A DNA stretch of 64,000 bases from Aliivibrio salmonicida LFI1238 (GCF_000196495.1 NC_011313.1:806001-870000); one strand, 5' to 3'; positions 1 through 9,118 are shown, counted from the first letter of the stretch. Made by a program: numbers and translations. Notes: generated from the sequence alone by a model not told the origin.

Positions 1-81
1 ACGGATCTCGCCTTTGTCAGAACCATAAATGTTCTTTGCAAATTTATGGGCGATATCATCGAAATTACGGTCTTTATTCAC
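1..81 (-). CDS. cmoM: tRNA U34 carboxymethyl-/methyltransferase CmoM, 5' end only
   Basis: Only the first 27 codons lie in the window; the gene runs off the left edge. The translation begins with a GTG start at 79-81 and reads VNKDRNFDDIAHKF, then KNIYGSDKG, which matches the N-terminus of the CmoM (SmtA) family as I know it from E. coli. CmoM is an SAM-dependent methyltransferase that finishes the 5-methoxycarbonylmethoxyuridine modification in tRNA. An in-frame stop lies upstream of the GTG, so no longer start is likely. It is divergent from elyC, the same neighbour it has in E. coli. Assignment rests on a short segment plus synteny. Confidence 0.8.
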   Translation of the reverse strand, partial: MNKDRNFDDIAHKFAKNIYGSDKGEIR

Positions 82-215
82 AGTGGTTAAGTTATGGTAC
101 TATCTATTGGAAACAAGCATTGTCGCATAAGAGCTCATGGAAGTAACAGCATGACGCGGTTTTTTGCTCTCAAGTGGTGATTTTTCATTCTATATAAGCG
201 GTAATAGTCAAAAAT

Positions 216-1079
216 ATGTTTGAGTTAAAGAAGTTTGTATCATCAATGCTTATGCCCCTACCTGGACTTCTCCTAATTGGGTTCATCGGCTTATTCATTT
301 TATGGTTTTCAAAAAGGAAAGGATTTGCCTCTTTTTTACTGACTCTGTCTCTCGTTGGGATCTTTTTGCTGTCTTTTCAGCCAATCACAACGCCATTATT
401 AAAATCAACGGAACGTATGTATCCCTCTTTCATCGCACCGGATGTGCCTGTTGAATATGTTCTTGTTCTTGGTAATGGCCATGTTGTAGATGATGAAATA
501 TCGCCTATCTCTGAACTATCTCGTGCTGCAGTCATGCGATTAACTGAAGGGATCCACATCTATCGTATGTATCCTGGCGCAAAATTAATTCTTTCCGGCT
601 ACAGTGGCGGAACGACCGTCAGCCATGCTCGTATGATGGCTCGTGTTGCACTCTCATTAGGAGTGAACAAATCTGATATTCTTCTATTAGAAAATGCTCG
701 AGATACTCATGAGGAAGCCATTCAAACACTTAATTCGGTAGGGAACAGTAATCTTGTTCTTGTTACCTCAGCAAGCCATATGCCACGAGCAATGGAAGAG
801 TTCCATAATTTAGGCCTAAAGCCGACACCTGCTCCAACGAACTATTTAGCACATTCAGAAATAAAACAACCTTGGGAAAAATACGCCCCTAAAGCCAAAT
901 ACCTAGAGCAATCCGAGCGTTTCTGGTATGAACAAATGGGTCGTTGGTTTATGGATCTTAAGAACCTTTTGATTGCACAAGAAGAACAAGCACAAGCCTC
1001 TGATAAAATTGGACTTGAAGATGTTATAAATAAAGTCGATGACATTAAAAATTCATTGCCCTTATCTATCAAACGATAA
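216..1079 (+). CDS. elyC: Envelope biogenesis factor ElyC (DUF218/YdcF-like)
   Basis: A 287-aa protein with two N-terminal membrane segments (about residues 12-32 and 37-56) followed by a DUF218 domain. Recognisable motifs are YVLVLGNGHV near residue 81, KLILSGYSGG near 123 and LVTSASHMPRA near 182, all matching E. coli ElyC (YcbC). ElyC is an inner-membrane factor needed for normal peptidoglycan assembly at low temperature and linked to undecaprenyl-phosphate metabolism; its exact reaction is not settled. The protein is roughly 30 residues longer than the E. coli one, the extra being a C-terminal tail rich in Glu, Ala and Lys. It is divergent from cmoM and followed by a strong hairpin terminator. 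Confidence 0.9.
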   Translation: MFELKKFVSSMLMPLPGLLLIGFIGLFILWFSKRKGFASFLLTLSLVGIFLLSFQPITTPLLKSTERMYPSFIAPDVPVEYVLVLGNGHVVDDEISPISELSRAAVMRLTEGIHIYRMYPGAKLILSGYSGGTTVSHARMMARVALSLGVNKSDILLLENARDTHEEAIQTLNSVGNSNLVLVTSASHMPRAMEEFHNLGLKPTPAPTNYLAHSEIKQPWEKYAPKAKYLEQSERFWYEQMGRWFMDLKNLLIAQEEQAQASDKIGLEDVINKVDDIKNSLPLSIKR

Positions 1080-1099
1080 ATAACCTCCATTAGATAATA

Positions 1100-1140
1100 A
1101 AAAAGCACGCCCTTTATTTAAAAAGGTTCGTGCTTTTTTT
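1100..1140. terminator. Bidirectional Rho-independent terminator, elyC/kdsB
   Basis: The arms AAAAAGCACG (1100-1109) and CGTGCTTTTT (1129-1138) pair perfectly. There is a T run on the plus strand and an equivalent run on the minus strand, so it can serve the convergent elyC and kdsB genes. Confidence 0.85.
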
Positions 1141-1158
1141 ATCTCTAAAGATAGATCA

Positions 1159-1908
1159 CTATAACGCTAAAATAGCTCGGACTTTATCTAGATCTTCTTG
1201 TGTATCAACACCTGCCGCTGGCGCTTCTTTTGCCACCGCGACATGAATTTTTTCACCGTACCAAAGTACACGTAATTGCTCTAAGCATTCTATTTTTTCA
1301 AGTACACTTGGCTGCCAATTAATGTAAGTATTAATAAATCCTGCACGGTACGCATAAATGCCGATATGACGCAACAATGGATTCGCCGTTAATGCCTCTC
1401 CTTTTGCAAAAGCATCACGGTCCCAAGGGATTGCAGCACGACTAAAGTACAACGCATACCCTTCTGCATCGGTAACCACTTTCACAGCATTAGGGTTAAA
1501 TACATCCTCTTCTTCATCAATTGTCACGGCTAATGTTGCCATTGGTGCAATTGAGTCAGCTAAATTTTTAGCTACTTGTCGAATGATACTTGGTGGAATA
1601 AGCGGTTCATCCCCTTGTACATTCACCACGATTTCATTAGAGGCTATACCACATTTATCAATGACTTCAGCTAGACGCTCAGTACCTGATTCATGATTCG
1701 GAGACGTCATGCATACATCACCACCAAACCCTTTCACTACCGCTTCAATACGAGAATCATCTGTTGCGATAATCACACGATCAGCACCAGCTTTCGATGC
1801 TTGTTCATATACCCATTGAATCATTGGCTTGCCACAAATATCAGCAAGAGGTTTACCTGGTAAACGAGTCGATTGATAACGAGCAGGGATTATGACTGTG
1901 AACGACAT
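1159..1908 (-). CDS. kdsB: 3-deoxy-manno-octulosonate cytidylyltransferase
   Basis: A 249-aa cytosolic enzyme that makes CMP-Kdo from CTP and Kdo, the activated sugar used to build the lipopolysaccharide inner core. The N-terminus carries the nucleotidyltransferase signature IPARYQSTRLPGKPL (residues 6-20), followed by GKPMIQWVYEQA and the NVQGDEPLIPP loop near residue 95. Length equals the usual family length. The start overlaps the end of ycaR by 19 bases, and the gene is the last of the tight minus-strand run msbA-lpxK-ycaR-kdsB, so translational coupling is likely. Nothing looks damaged. Confidence 0.96.
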   Translation of the reverse strand: MSFTVIIPARYQSTRLPGKPLADICGKPMIQWVYEQASKAGADRVIIATDDSRIEAVVKGFGGDVCMTSPNHESGTERLAEVIDKCGIASNEIVVNVQGDEPLIPPSIIRQVAKNLADSIAPMATLAVTIDEEEDVFNPNAVKVVTDAEGYALYFSRAAIPWDRDAFAKGEALTANPLLRHIGIYAYRAGFINTYINWQPSVLEKIECLEQLRVLWYGEKIHVAVAKEAPAAGVDTQEDLDKVRAILAL

Positions 1909-2087
1909 GACTCAACCTCTTCCATTGTCATACGACGAGCTTCTGGCTCGATCATCACTGGAATGCCTTCTTTAATCGGATAAGCAAGACGGTCAATTTT
2001 ACAAATAAGCTCTTGCTTATCTTTATCGTAATTCAATTTACCTTTACACACAGGACAAGCTACGATTTCAAGAAGACGATAATCCAT
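1890..2087 (-). CDS. ycaR: Trm112/YcaR family small zinc-binding protein
   Basis: A 65-aa protein of the UPF0434/Trm112 family, nearly collinear with E. coli YcaR. It begins MDYRLLEIVACPVCKGKL, with one CxxC pair at residues 11-14 and a single further Cys near 29. In eukaryotes and archaea Trm112 proteins activate methyltransferases; the bacterial role is not established, though the gene is conserved between lpxK and kdsB. It overlaps lpxK by 20 bases upstream and kdsB by 19 bases downstream, showing a compact operon. Confidence 0.9.
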   Translation of the reverse strand: MDYRLLEIVACPVCKGKLNYDKDKQELICKIDRLAYPIKEGIPVMIEPEARRMTMEEVESCRSQS

Positions 2088-3075
2088 ATTGTTCTTTTAC
2101 CTCTATAATTTTATTTAATATCTGTTGTGCTTTTTCTTCTGGAAACGAGGCATCAACAGGTAAATACCACCACGATGATTCTGCAAAAGATTGACACTTA
2201 ACGGCATCTTTTTCCGTCATTATCAATTGCTCACCATATTGCATTAAATTTTTAATTTCTTCTGGTTCGAACGCTTTATGATCCACAAAGCCTTGCGTAT
2301 GTACAACATCAGCATTAAGGGATGCTAACGTATCAAAAAAACGGGGCGGATGACCTATTCCAGCAAAAGCAACAAGCTCACCTAAATTTGACACTGATTT
2401 TTTTTCACCAGTAACTAAATTAACCGCTTTACTTGGCTCTAATGTCATCGCTATTTCATTTGTCTTTGGTTGTTCGCCGTTACAAATCAAGAAATCGACA
2501 CTAGCTAATCGATCGAGACCTTCTCTGAGTGGACCTAAAGGAATAAATGCTTGATTTCCAAATCGACGCTTTCCATCTATAACAATAAACTCGACATCAC
2601 GTTGTAACGCATAATGTTGTAAACCATCATCAGTAATAACGATATCCACCCCCTGCTCTTCCAGCATTTTAACTGCTTCACTCCGAACTGGAGCGACAGC
2701 AACATGGGCTTTAGTCCGTTGTTTTATTAATACTGGTTCATCGCCAGAAATATCGGGGGTTGTCGTATTTGATAATAGGTAAGGATAATGCGGTGCTTTC
2801 CCACCATAACCACGAGAAGCAACACCAACCTTCATTCCTTGTAATTGAAGCTGTTCAACTAACCAAACGACAACAGGCGTCTTACCATTACCACCAGCCG
2901 TTATATTACCAACAACAACAACAGGAACTGACGATTTATAAGCCGTTTTTTTTCCAGTAAAATAATCCAGTTTTTTCTTGTTTGCTACATATTTAAATAA
3001 ACAACTCAGTGGCCACAATAGCGGCCACATCAATTTACCTAAAATATGGTTATCAAACCAAATTTTCTCAATCAT
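2068..3075 (-). CDS. lpxK: Tetraacyldisaccharide 4'-kinase
   Basis: A 335-aa inner-membrane-associated kinase that phosphorylates the 4' position of the lipid A disaccharide precursor, giving lipid IVA. The N-terminal hydrophobic anchor (about residues 14-28) is followed by the P-loop VVGNITAGGNGKTPV near residues 55-69, which is the diagnostic LpxK Walker A variant. A second block, DIVITDDGLQHYAL near 144-157, holds the conserved DDGLQH. The start codon shares one base with the msbA stop (TAATG arrangement), and the 3' end overlaps ycaR. Length and motifs are normal for the family. Confidence 0.95.
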   Translation of the reverse strand: MIEKIWFDNHILGKLMWPLLWPLSCLFKYVANKKKLDYFTGKKTAYKSSVPVVVVGNITAGGNGKTPVVVWLVEQLQLQGMKVGVASRGYGGKAPHYPYLLSNTTTPDISGDEPVLIKQRTKAHVAVAPVRSEAVKMLEEQGVDIVITDDGLQHYALQRDVEFIVIDGKRRFGNQAFIPLGPLREGLDRLASVDFLICNGEQPKTNEIAMTLEPSKAVNLVTGEKKSVSNLGELVAFAGIGHPPRFFDTLASLNADVVHTQGFVDHKAFEPEEIKNLMQYGEQLIMTEKDAVKCQSFAESSWWYLPVDASFPEEKAQQILNKIIEVKEQYGLSSS

Positions 3076-4823
3076 TAATCACCAAATTGAATTCGATGCA
3101 ATTGGGCATAAGCACCGTCGTGAGCAATCAATTCTGCATGAGTACCACGCTCAACAACTTCACCTTCATCAATAACAAGGATCTGATCTGCACTTTCAAT
3201 CGTCGATAAACGGTGCGCAATCACAAGAACTGTTTTGTCCTTTTGAAGCTCGTCTAACGCAGATTGAATCGCTTTTTCTGATTCGGTATCCAATGCAGAT
3301 GTCGCTTCATCAAGAATTAGTACGGATGCATTTTGTAATAGAGCTCGAGCAATGGCGATACGTTGACGTTGTCCACCGGATAGACTCGCGCCATTTTCAC
3401 CAATCATCGTATCAAAACCATCTTCCATCTTGTTGATGAAGTCAGACGCATAAGCAAGCTCTGCCGCTTTCTCTATCTCAGCTCGAGTAAATCTACCTTC
3501 GGACGCATACGCAATATTATTCGCAACACTGTCATTAAATAAATGCACATTTTGAGAAACTAACGCAAAATGCTTACGAAGATTCGTTAATTTATAATCT
3601 TCAAGTCCATCACCATCTAACGAAATAGTACCCGAATCTACATCATAAAAACGTGTAAATAAATTAGCAATCGTACTTTTACCTGAACCAGAACGTCCAA
3701 CTAATGCAACTGTTTTTCCAGCTGGTAAATCAAAGCTAACACTACGTAATGCTGGCCCTTCAGACGTAGGATAAGTAAACGTGACATCTTCAACTTTAAT
3801 ATCACCATTGACTTTATCTTTAACAATCACACCGTCATCTTTCTCTTTATCCATATCCATCAGTTCAAACAACGTTTGACATGCCGCCATACCTCGTTGG
3901 AAATCAGACGTTACGCTTGTTAGTCCTTTTAGTGGACGTAATAAACCGAACATCGCAGAGAACACAACCGTAAAGGTACCAGGAGTTAGCGTTTCTTTAA
4001 TTGAATCAACACTTGCTAGATATAAAACCGTAACTAAAGCAAAAGAAGCAATCATTTGAATAATAGGATTCGCTAAACCTTGAGCAACAACCATTTTCAT
4101 ATTTTGTTGACGCATATGGTTACTGATCGTATCAAAACGTTCAGATTCAACTTTTTGACCACCATAGCTTAATACCACTTTATGACCTTTAAGCATTTGC
4201 TCTGAAGTCGCAGTCAATGAACCCATGGCTGTTTGCATGTTCTTACTGATTTTTCTAAAACGTTTTGAGACATTACCAATAGCGAACGCAACAACAGGTG
4301 CAACAACAACAAGTACTAAAGACAACTGCCAACTGTTCCAAAACATCAAGCCAAGTAAACCAAGTATGCTTGCCGATTCTCGCACAATATTAACCAAAGC
4401 TTTACTGGTTGCAGAAGCCACCTGTTCTGAATCATAGGTAATACGAGATAATAATCGACCTGTAGATTCTTGATCAAAATAACTTACTGGCATATGCATA
4501 AAATGATTAAAAATATCACGGCGAATTCGCATTACAACATTACTCGCAACCCAACTCATACAATAACCAGAAACAAAGCCACTGAAACCACGAATAAACA
4601 TCATAGCTAAGATGATAAATGGCATTTTTTTCAAGAAATCTGAATCCGCGTTACCAAAACCTTCATCTAAAAGTGGTTTTAGTAATGAGATCATATAAGT
4701 ATCACTTAATGCATTAATGACAAGGGCAAAAACTGCAACCCCTAGCCCCGCTTTATACAGTGAGATATGAGGCCATAATCGTTTAAACGTTGCCCATGTA
4801 GATTCGTCTTTTTCAATAGTCAT
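3075..4823 (-). CDS. msbA: Lipid A export ABC transporter MsbA
   Basis: A 582-aa half-transporter with an N-terminal membrane domain of six predicted helices (to about residue 320) and a C-terminal ATPase domain. Visible ATPase motifs are Walker A GRSGSGKST near 380, signature LSGGQRQRIAIARAL near 482, and Walker B VLILDEATSALD near 503, followed by the H-loop IAHRLSTI. MsbA dimers flip core-lipid A across the inner membrane. It is the first gene of the msbA-lpxK-ycaR-kdsB operon, which places lipid A phosphorylation, Kdo activation and export under one control. It is 582 aa, the same size as E. coli MsbA. Confidence 0.96.
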   Translation of the reverse strand: MTIEKDESTWATFKRLWPHISLYKAGLGVAVFALVINALSDTYMISLLKPLLDEGFGNADSDFLKKMPFIILAMMFIRGFSGFVSGYCMSWVASNVVMRIRRDIFNHFMHMPVSYFDQESTGRLLSRITYDSEQVASATSKALVNIVRESASILGLLGLMFWNSWQLSLVLVVVAPVVAFAIGNVSKRFRKISKNMQTAMGSLTATSEQMLKGHKVVLSYGGQKVESERFDTISNHMRQQNMKMVVAQGLANPIIQMIASFALVTVLYLASVDSIKETLTPGTFTVVFSAMFGLLRPLKGLTSVTSDFQRGMAACQTLFELMDMDKEKDDGVIVKDKVNGDIKVEDVTFTYPTSEGPALRSVSFDLPAGKTVALVGRSGSGKSTIANLFTRFYDVDSGTISLDGDGLEDYKLTNLRKHFALVSQNVHLFNDSVANNIAYASEGRFTRAEIEKAAELAYASDFINKMEDGFDTMIGENGASLSGGQRQRIAIARALLQNASVLILDEATSALDTESEKAIQSALDELQKDKTVLVIAHRLSTIESADQILVIDEGEVVERGTHAELIAHDGAYAQLHRIQFGD

Positions 4824-4857
4824 AAGTACTTATTCTTCATATACAATTACCTTTATT

Positions 4858-7164
4858 CTACTCTGTATTTAAGTTATCGCCAAATAGCTTTCTGTACCAA
4901 ACGTGGCTATTAACGGTTGAATAACCTTTAATGAGTAGTTTTTCATCAGAAGCCGTTATTCGTATCTGTCCTAGTTGTGCAGTATCTAACCAATCAATAT
5001 TCTTTACTTCATGTCTTTCTTTAATCTTTTTACTCGGCAGATCCCAAGGAGTAAACAAGCCACTAGAGACCACTGCAATCTTTCCACCCATCTCTTTTAC
5101 CCAGCGCTCAGTCGACGATGAATTAGAACCGTGGTGAGGAACAAGAAAAACATCTACCTCATTAAATTCATTTTGATTTAAGATCAACATTTCTGAAATT
5201 GCATCAATATCGCCAGTAAATAAAAACACCCATTTATCAACGGTAAGTTTAACAACACAAGAATGAGGATTGTAAGCCCTTTTAGTTAATGTTGGCGGCC
5301 ACAATACTTCAAATTCCATCATACCCTCTTTCCACCTACTTCCCTTTATGCAGGGTAAAGCCTTTGAATCAACTTCACTGCGCCTTACCCACCTAGGTGA
5401 AAAATGAGTTACAAGGTAATCTTTCCCTCCAGAGTGATCACCATCAGAATGACTTAAGATCAAACCATCTAAGGTTGAAATCCCTCTTTTGTGTAAAATT
5501 GGTTCAATTACACTCTCTGCGATACTTCCATTATTCCACTTCATTCCCGTATCATAGAGTATGGCCTTACCCTTTGATTCTATAAGAATAGCTAATCCAT
5601 GCCCAACATCTAAAAAATCAACTTGCCATTCAGGTTTTGATTTAGTTACTGCCATTAAGAGCATCAATAGAGCAAATATTGGCAATATAATTTTAAAAGA
5701 GAAAAAGGCCATTAATCCTAGGAAAATAATAAGACCAATAATAAATAAACTTATGTCACTTGATAATGATATCCATGACCCTTCAACTGATTCAGCTAAA
5801 TGCCATACCGGCAAAAGAGAGAGATCACTTAGTTGCCACAATCCTTTAAGCCACTCACTATCAGCAAAGCTGACAACAACAGCAAACAAAGTTATAGGTA
5901 CAGTGACCATACTGACCCAAGGAACGGCAATCAAGTTGATTAATGGAGACAAAAGACTTACCCCTCCAAAAAAATAACTTTGCACCGGAAGTAAAAAAAC
6001 AAACAAACCAAATTGCACGGCAAGTATCTGTAATATTTTAGTTAAGCGAGGTGATTCCGTATTTTTTATGTATATTTGATAAATATGCAGTGTCGTAAGT
6101 ACCGTTAATACAGCAGTAAAAGAAAGCCAGAAACTCATAGAGAGTGTGGAAAAAGGGTTTATAACTAAACAAAGTAACACGCACCACAATAAAATTTGAT
6201 GCTTTGGCCATACCGTTCGAGTCATTAATAAGCTCGAAACAAATAAACACGCAATCAGAGCTCTAACCGTAGGTAAAGAAAAGCCGGCTAACCAACCATA
6301 AAAAATGGCTAACGCACAACCACTAAAAAGAGGTAGCCATTGCGTTAAACGTCGTTGAAGAATGTACCGTCCCAGTTTTCCTAACCACCAACCTAACCCG
6401 TAAACAAAACCAATATGTAAACCAGATATAGCAAGTAAATGAGCTAATCCAGAATTACGTAACACTGTCCAATCATCAGCGGATATATTACCTTTATATC
6501 CAAAGGACAAAGCAAGTAACAACGGTTGAAACGGTGCTTCGATTGTTTGTTCATATACTTGCAAAAACCATTGAGAGCGGTAACTTTTATTTTCTTCGAA
6601 TAAAGTGGCATTCTTGATTTTTCCGTAAGCGTGGATCCCTTTCGATAACGCGTAATTTTCTAGTTTATATCCCGTTTCGTTATGACGCCCTATTGGAGGT
6701 CGAAGTCTAATATCAAAAAGCCACACATCTCCTTGTTGAAATAAAACCGCTTCATCTCTATTAAGCATCTTCTTTTTATAATCGCGGATTGATAAGCGAA
6801 GTAAATGAGTCCTCATATTAGATAGAGATTTACCGTTAATTTCTTTCACTTGAACTAAAATAGAAGAAGTTGGTTCTTTAAACGCAATTAGACTTTGAAT
6901 TTCACCTTTGATGGTAATATCATGCCCTAGGCTATATATTTCCTTATTTGCACTTTTGTAACGCTCTATATGTAATGCCGATATTACAAGACCGAGCAGT
7001 ACACCTTGAATGATTCTCATTTTAGACATGCGAAAAGTAACTATATAGCCAAAGTAACATATAACAACTAAAGTAAAGGGCATGTTTGTCGGCCAATAGG
7101 CTGACGACAAAAGAATAAGAATCACGACAACGCCTTTTAGACGTACGTCATTTAATAGAAGCAT
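4858..7164 (-). CDS. comEC: DNA internalisation competence protein ComEC/Rec2
   Basis: A 768-aa polytopic membrane protein. The central Competence domain (about residues 200-480) has many hydrophobic helices and the motif LLAISGLHIGFVYGLG near 243. The C-terminal part is a metallo-beta-lactamase-like domain with FLDVGHG near 519, ILSHSDGDHSGG near 570 and LVPHHGSNSSS near 678. ComEC forms the inner-membrane channel for single-stranded DNA during natural transformation. The gene looks complete. The ATG at 7162-7164 has no clear Shine-Dalgarno; a GTG at about codon 14, preceded by AAAGGC, is an alternative start. It is divergent from the DUF2062 gene with only six bases between start codons. 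Confidence 0.92.
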   Translation of the reverse strand: MLLLNDVRLKGVVVILILLSSAYWPTNMPFTLVVICYFGYIVTFRMSKMRIIQGVLLGLVISALHIERYKSANKEIYSLGHDITIKGEIQSLIAFKEPTSSILVQVKEINGKSLSNMRTHLLRLSIRDYKKKMLNRDEAVLFQQGDVWLFDIRLRPPIGRHNETGYKLENYALSKGIHAYGKIKNATLFEENKSYRSQWFLQVYEQTIEAPFQPLLLALSFGYKGNISADDWTVLRNSGLAHLLAISGLHIGFVYGLGWWLGKLGRYILQRRLTQWLPLFSGCALAIFYGWLAGFSLPTVRALIACLFVSSLLMTRTVWPKHQILLWCVLLCLVINPFSTLSMSFWLSFTAVLTVLTTLHIYQIYIKNTESPRLTKILQILAVQFGLFVFLLPVQSYFFGGVSLLSPLINLIAVPWVSMVTVPITLFAVVVSFADSEWLKGLWQLSDLSLLPVWHLAESVEGSWISLSSDISLFIIGLIIFLGLMAFFSFKIILPIFALLMLLMAVTKSKPEWQVDFLDVGHGLAILIESKGKAILYDTGMKWNNGSIAESVIEPILHKRGISTLDGLILSHSDGDHSGGKDYLVTHFSPRWVRRSEVDSKALPCIKGSRWKEGMMEFEVLWPPTLTKRAYNPHSCVVKLTVDKWVFLFTGDIDAISEMLILNQNEFNEVDVFLVPHHGSNSSSTERWVKEMGGKIAVVSSGLFTPWDLPSKKIKERHEVKNIDWLDTAQLGQIRITASDEKLLIKGYSTVNSHVWYRKLFGDNLNTE

Positions 7165-7170
7165 AAACTT

Positions 7171-7695
7171 ATGCCAAGAAAATTTATCAAACGTTTTTTA
7201 CCAAACCATGAAACCATTAAGCGCCAAAAAGCATTAAAAATATTTGGTAATGTTTTATATAACCCCAATTTATGGTGTTTAAATCGTCGCTCTGCTGCTG
7301 GCGCTTTTGCTGTTGGACTATTTATGGCCTTTGTTCCTCTTCCTAGTCAAATGATTATGGCAGCAGGACTCGCTATTATATGCAGTGTAAATTTACCACT
7401 CTCGATCGCATTAGTTTGGGTAAGTAATCCAGTGACCATGCCAGTATTATTCTATGGCGCGTATAAAATTGGCGCATGGTTACTATCTACTCCTCCACAA
7501 AACTTTCATTTCGAACTGTCTTGGGAGTTTATTGGGTCACAAATGTCAACAATAGGCCCTCCATTCCTATTAGGTTGTGCTGTGTGTGCCATATTATCTT
7601 CGTTAATCGGCTACTTTGGTATTCGTGGTCTGTGGCGTTATTCTGTCGTTCGTAGCTGGAACAAACGTACTCGACGCTTAAATATTAATCGTTAG
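7171..7695 (+). CDS. DUF2062 domain inner-membrane protein
   Basis: A 174-aa protein with a basic N-terminus (MPRKFIKRFLPNHETIKRQK) and hydrophobic segments at about residues 45-70, 75-98 and 128-152. The segment SAAGAFAVGLFMAFVPLPSQM and the NPVTMPVLFYGAYKIG stretch are typical of DUF2062. The family has no proven function; its members are conserved small membrane proteins, here next to comEC as in other Vibrionaceae. No strong ribosome binding site is visible, as the upstream sequence is comEC coding DNA. A large palindrome follows the stop codon and may end transcription. Confidence 0.8.
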   Translation: MPRKFIKRFLPNHETIKRQKALKIFGNVLYNPNLWCLNRRSAAGAFAVGLFMAFVPLPSQMIMAAGLAIICSVNLPLSIALVWVSNPVTMPVLFYGAYKIGAWLLSTPPQNFHFELSWEFIGSQMSTIGPPFLLGCAVCAILSSLIGYFGIRGLWRYSVVRSWNKRTRRLNINR

Positions 7696-7729
7696 ACAAT
7701 TTATCTCTTTTCCTTTCTAACCTCCTAAT

Positions 7730-7755
7730 ACTGACAGCAAATATTTGCTGTCAGT
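7730..7755. terminator. 26-bp perfect palindrome downstream of the DUF2062 gene
   Basis: ACTGACAGCAAAT (7730-7742) is followed immediately by its exact reverse complement (7743-7755). As RNA it makes a long hairpin, and a T-rich stretch (TATTTTTATTTT) follows about eight bases on. A terminator is the simplest reading, although the spacing to the T run is loose. A binding site for a dimeric protein is the alternative. Confidence 0.5.
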
Positions 7756-7884
7756 TCACATATTTTTATTTTATAAATCCTCAAGCGATCGACTTACTTT
7801 TTGTAACAGTAAATTTGAACTCAATCTCACAAATGGATCATATTTAAAATAATGATTTCAAGTACTATCCCATTAAAGGAATAT

Positions 7885-7914
7885 GTTCTATAAGTAAGAA
7901 TAACCTTATAGAAC
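7885..7914. repeat. Inverted repeat upstream of small zinc-ribbon gene
   Basis: GTTCTATAAG (7885-7894) pairs perfectly with CTTATAGAAC (7905-7914) across a 10-base loop. It lies 53 bases before the 7968 start codon. It has no T run, so an operator or 5' UTR hairpin is more likely than a terminator. Confidence 0.45.
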
Positions 7915-7967
7915 AATCATTATAAAAATAGAAATACAGCCTTATTTGCTTGAAATAGGATAAAGAA

Positions 7968-8135
7968 ATGGATCATATTGACGAATGCCCAAAATGTTAC
8001 TCTCACGAGTTACTCATTTCTGACAATGCTCAAACCATCATTTGTTCAGAGTGCGGAGTTATAAAAAAAGAAGGAATTGAAATAGGAATATCGAATAACT
8101 CGCCACAAGAAATAGAAATATTAGAAGCTTCTTAA
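7968..8135 (+). CDS. Small zinc-ribbon protein (55 aa), function unknown
   Basis: A 55-aa ORF starting MDHIDECPKCYSHELLI and carrying a second CxxC, CSECG, at about residues 30-34. The two CxxC pairs, 20-odd residues apart, form a classic zinc ribbon, resembling the N-terminal ribbon of TFIIB-like proteins, with a short acidic tail. It is expected to bind one Zn ion; no partner can be named. Support for it being real: a strong terminator directly after the stop codon, an upstream hairpin, and a conserved-looking Cys pattern. The Shine-Dalgarno is weak (GGATAAAG just before the ATG). Gene prediction could easily miss it. Confidence 0.65.
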   Translation: MDHIDECPKCYSHELLISDNAQTIICSECGVIKKEGIEIGISNNSPQEIEILEAS

Positions 8136-8136
8136 C

Positions 8137-8174
8137 AAAAAAGCCCATACATATAATATGTATGGGCTTTTTTA
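8137..8174. terminator. Bidirectional terminator, zinc-ribbon gene/ppaC
   Basis: AAAAAGCCCATACAT pairs with ATGTATGGGCTTTTT around a short AT loop. There are T runs on both strands, and it sits between two convergent genes. Confidence 0.88.
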
Positions 8175-8197
8175 CTTATTAACCATGTTTATAGTTA

Positions 8198-9118
8198 TTA
8201 TGCGAAAACTTCTTGCAATTGAGGAACGATTTGCTTCTTACGGCTAAGAACACCATCAAGCCATACTCGTCCATTTTCAGTAACTTTACCGTAAGCTTTT
8301 GCTGTTAGTTCTTCATTATCACTGATTACTAATAATTCAGAACCTTCTTTCATGATATCAGTCAAAAGTAGAATCATCGTATGACGATTACCCTCAACTT
8401 TCATCACTGCAATATCCGCTTCTAGTTCTTCTTTAATATCATCAAATACTGAAAGATCGATAACTTCAAGTTGACCAATACCAACAAGCTCACCATTCAT
8501 ATTGAAATCTTTAAAGTCTCGCATAACAAGATCACGTACAGGTGTACCTTCAACTGCCGATTTCACCTTAAACATTTCCATGCCTAATGCTTTAAAATCT
8601 TCAATACCAGCGATTTCAGCTAATGCTTCAACACATTTAATATCAGCGGTTGTGCATGTTGGTGATTTAAAAATAACAGTATCACTCAAGATTGCACACA
8701 ACATAATGCCAGCAATATTCTGAGGGATCTCAACTTGATAAAAATCATACATCATCTTGATAATTGTATTACTACAACCAACAGGACGAATCCAACACTC
8801 TAAAGGTGTAGATGTTGTTAAATCTCCTAATTTATGATGATCAACAATACCTACAATGGTTGCTTCTGCAATATCATCAGGTGCTTGAGTTAATTCTGAA
8901 TGATCGACAATATAAACTTCTTCACCAGCATAGCTAGTTTTAAACTCTGGAGACTCTAAACCAAACTTATCAAGGATGAATGCTGTTTCAGGAGAAAGTT
9001 CACCTAAGCGAGCAGGAATAGCTGCTTCGCCAATTTGATTTTTTAAATAAGCAAGTGCGATTGCACCACAAATTGAATCTGAATCTGGAATTTTATGACC
9101 CACTACATACATTGACAT
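8198..9118 (-). CDS. ppaC: Manganese-dependent inorganic pyrophosphatase (family II)
   Basis: A 306-aa cytosolic enzyme that hydrolyses pyrophosphate to phosphate. The DHH phosphoesterase domain shows GHKIPDSDSICGA (residues 7-19), VDHSEL near 72 and the DHH motif VDHHKLGD near 94, which hold the two metal ions. The C-terminal DHHA2 domain ends with the substrate-binding stretch GVLSRKKQIVPQL. Family II enzymes are the Mn/Co type, unrelated to E. coli Ppa, and are common in Vibrionaceae. It stands alone, ending at a shared terminator; the upstream DNA (9119-9330) has no gene. Confidence 0.94.
   Translation of the reverse strand: MSMYVVGHKIPDSDSICGAIALAYLKNQIGEAAIPARLGELSPETAFILDKFGLESPEFKTSYAGEEVYIVDHSELTQAPDDIAEATIVGIVDHHKLGDLTTSTPLECWIRPVGCSNTIIKMMYDFYQVEIPQNIAGIMLCAILSDTVIFKSPTCTTADIKCVEALAEIAGIEDFKALGMEMFKVKSAVEGTPVRDLVMRDFKDFNMNGELVGIGQLEVIDLSVFDDIKEELEADIAVMKVEGNRHTMILLLTDIMKEGSELLVISDNEELTAKAYGKVTENGRVWLDGVLSRKKQIVPQLQEVFA

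Noticed and set aside
842..1108. 88-aa ORF antisense to elyC
   Set aside because: It overlaps elyC and the terminator and has no plausible protein features.
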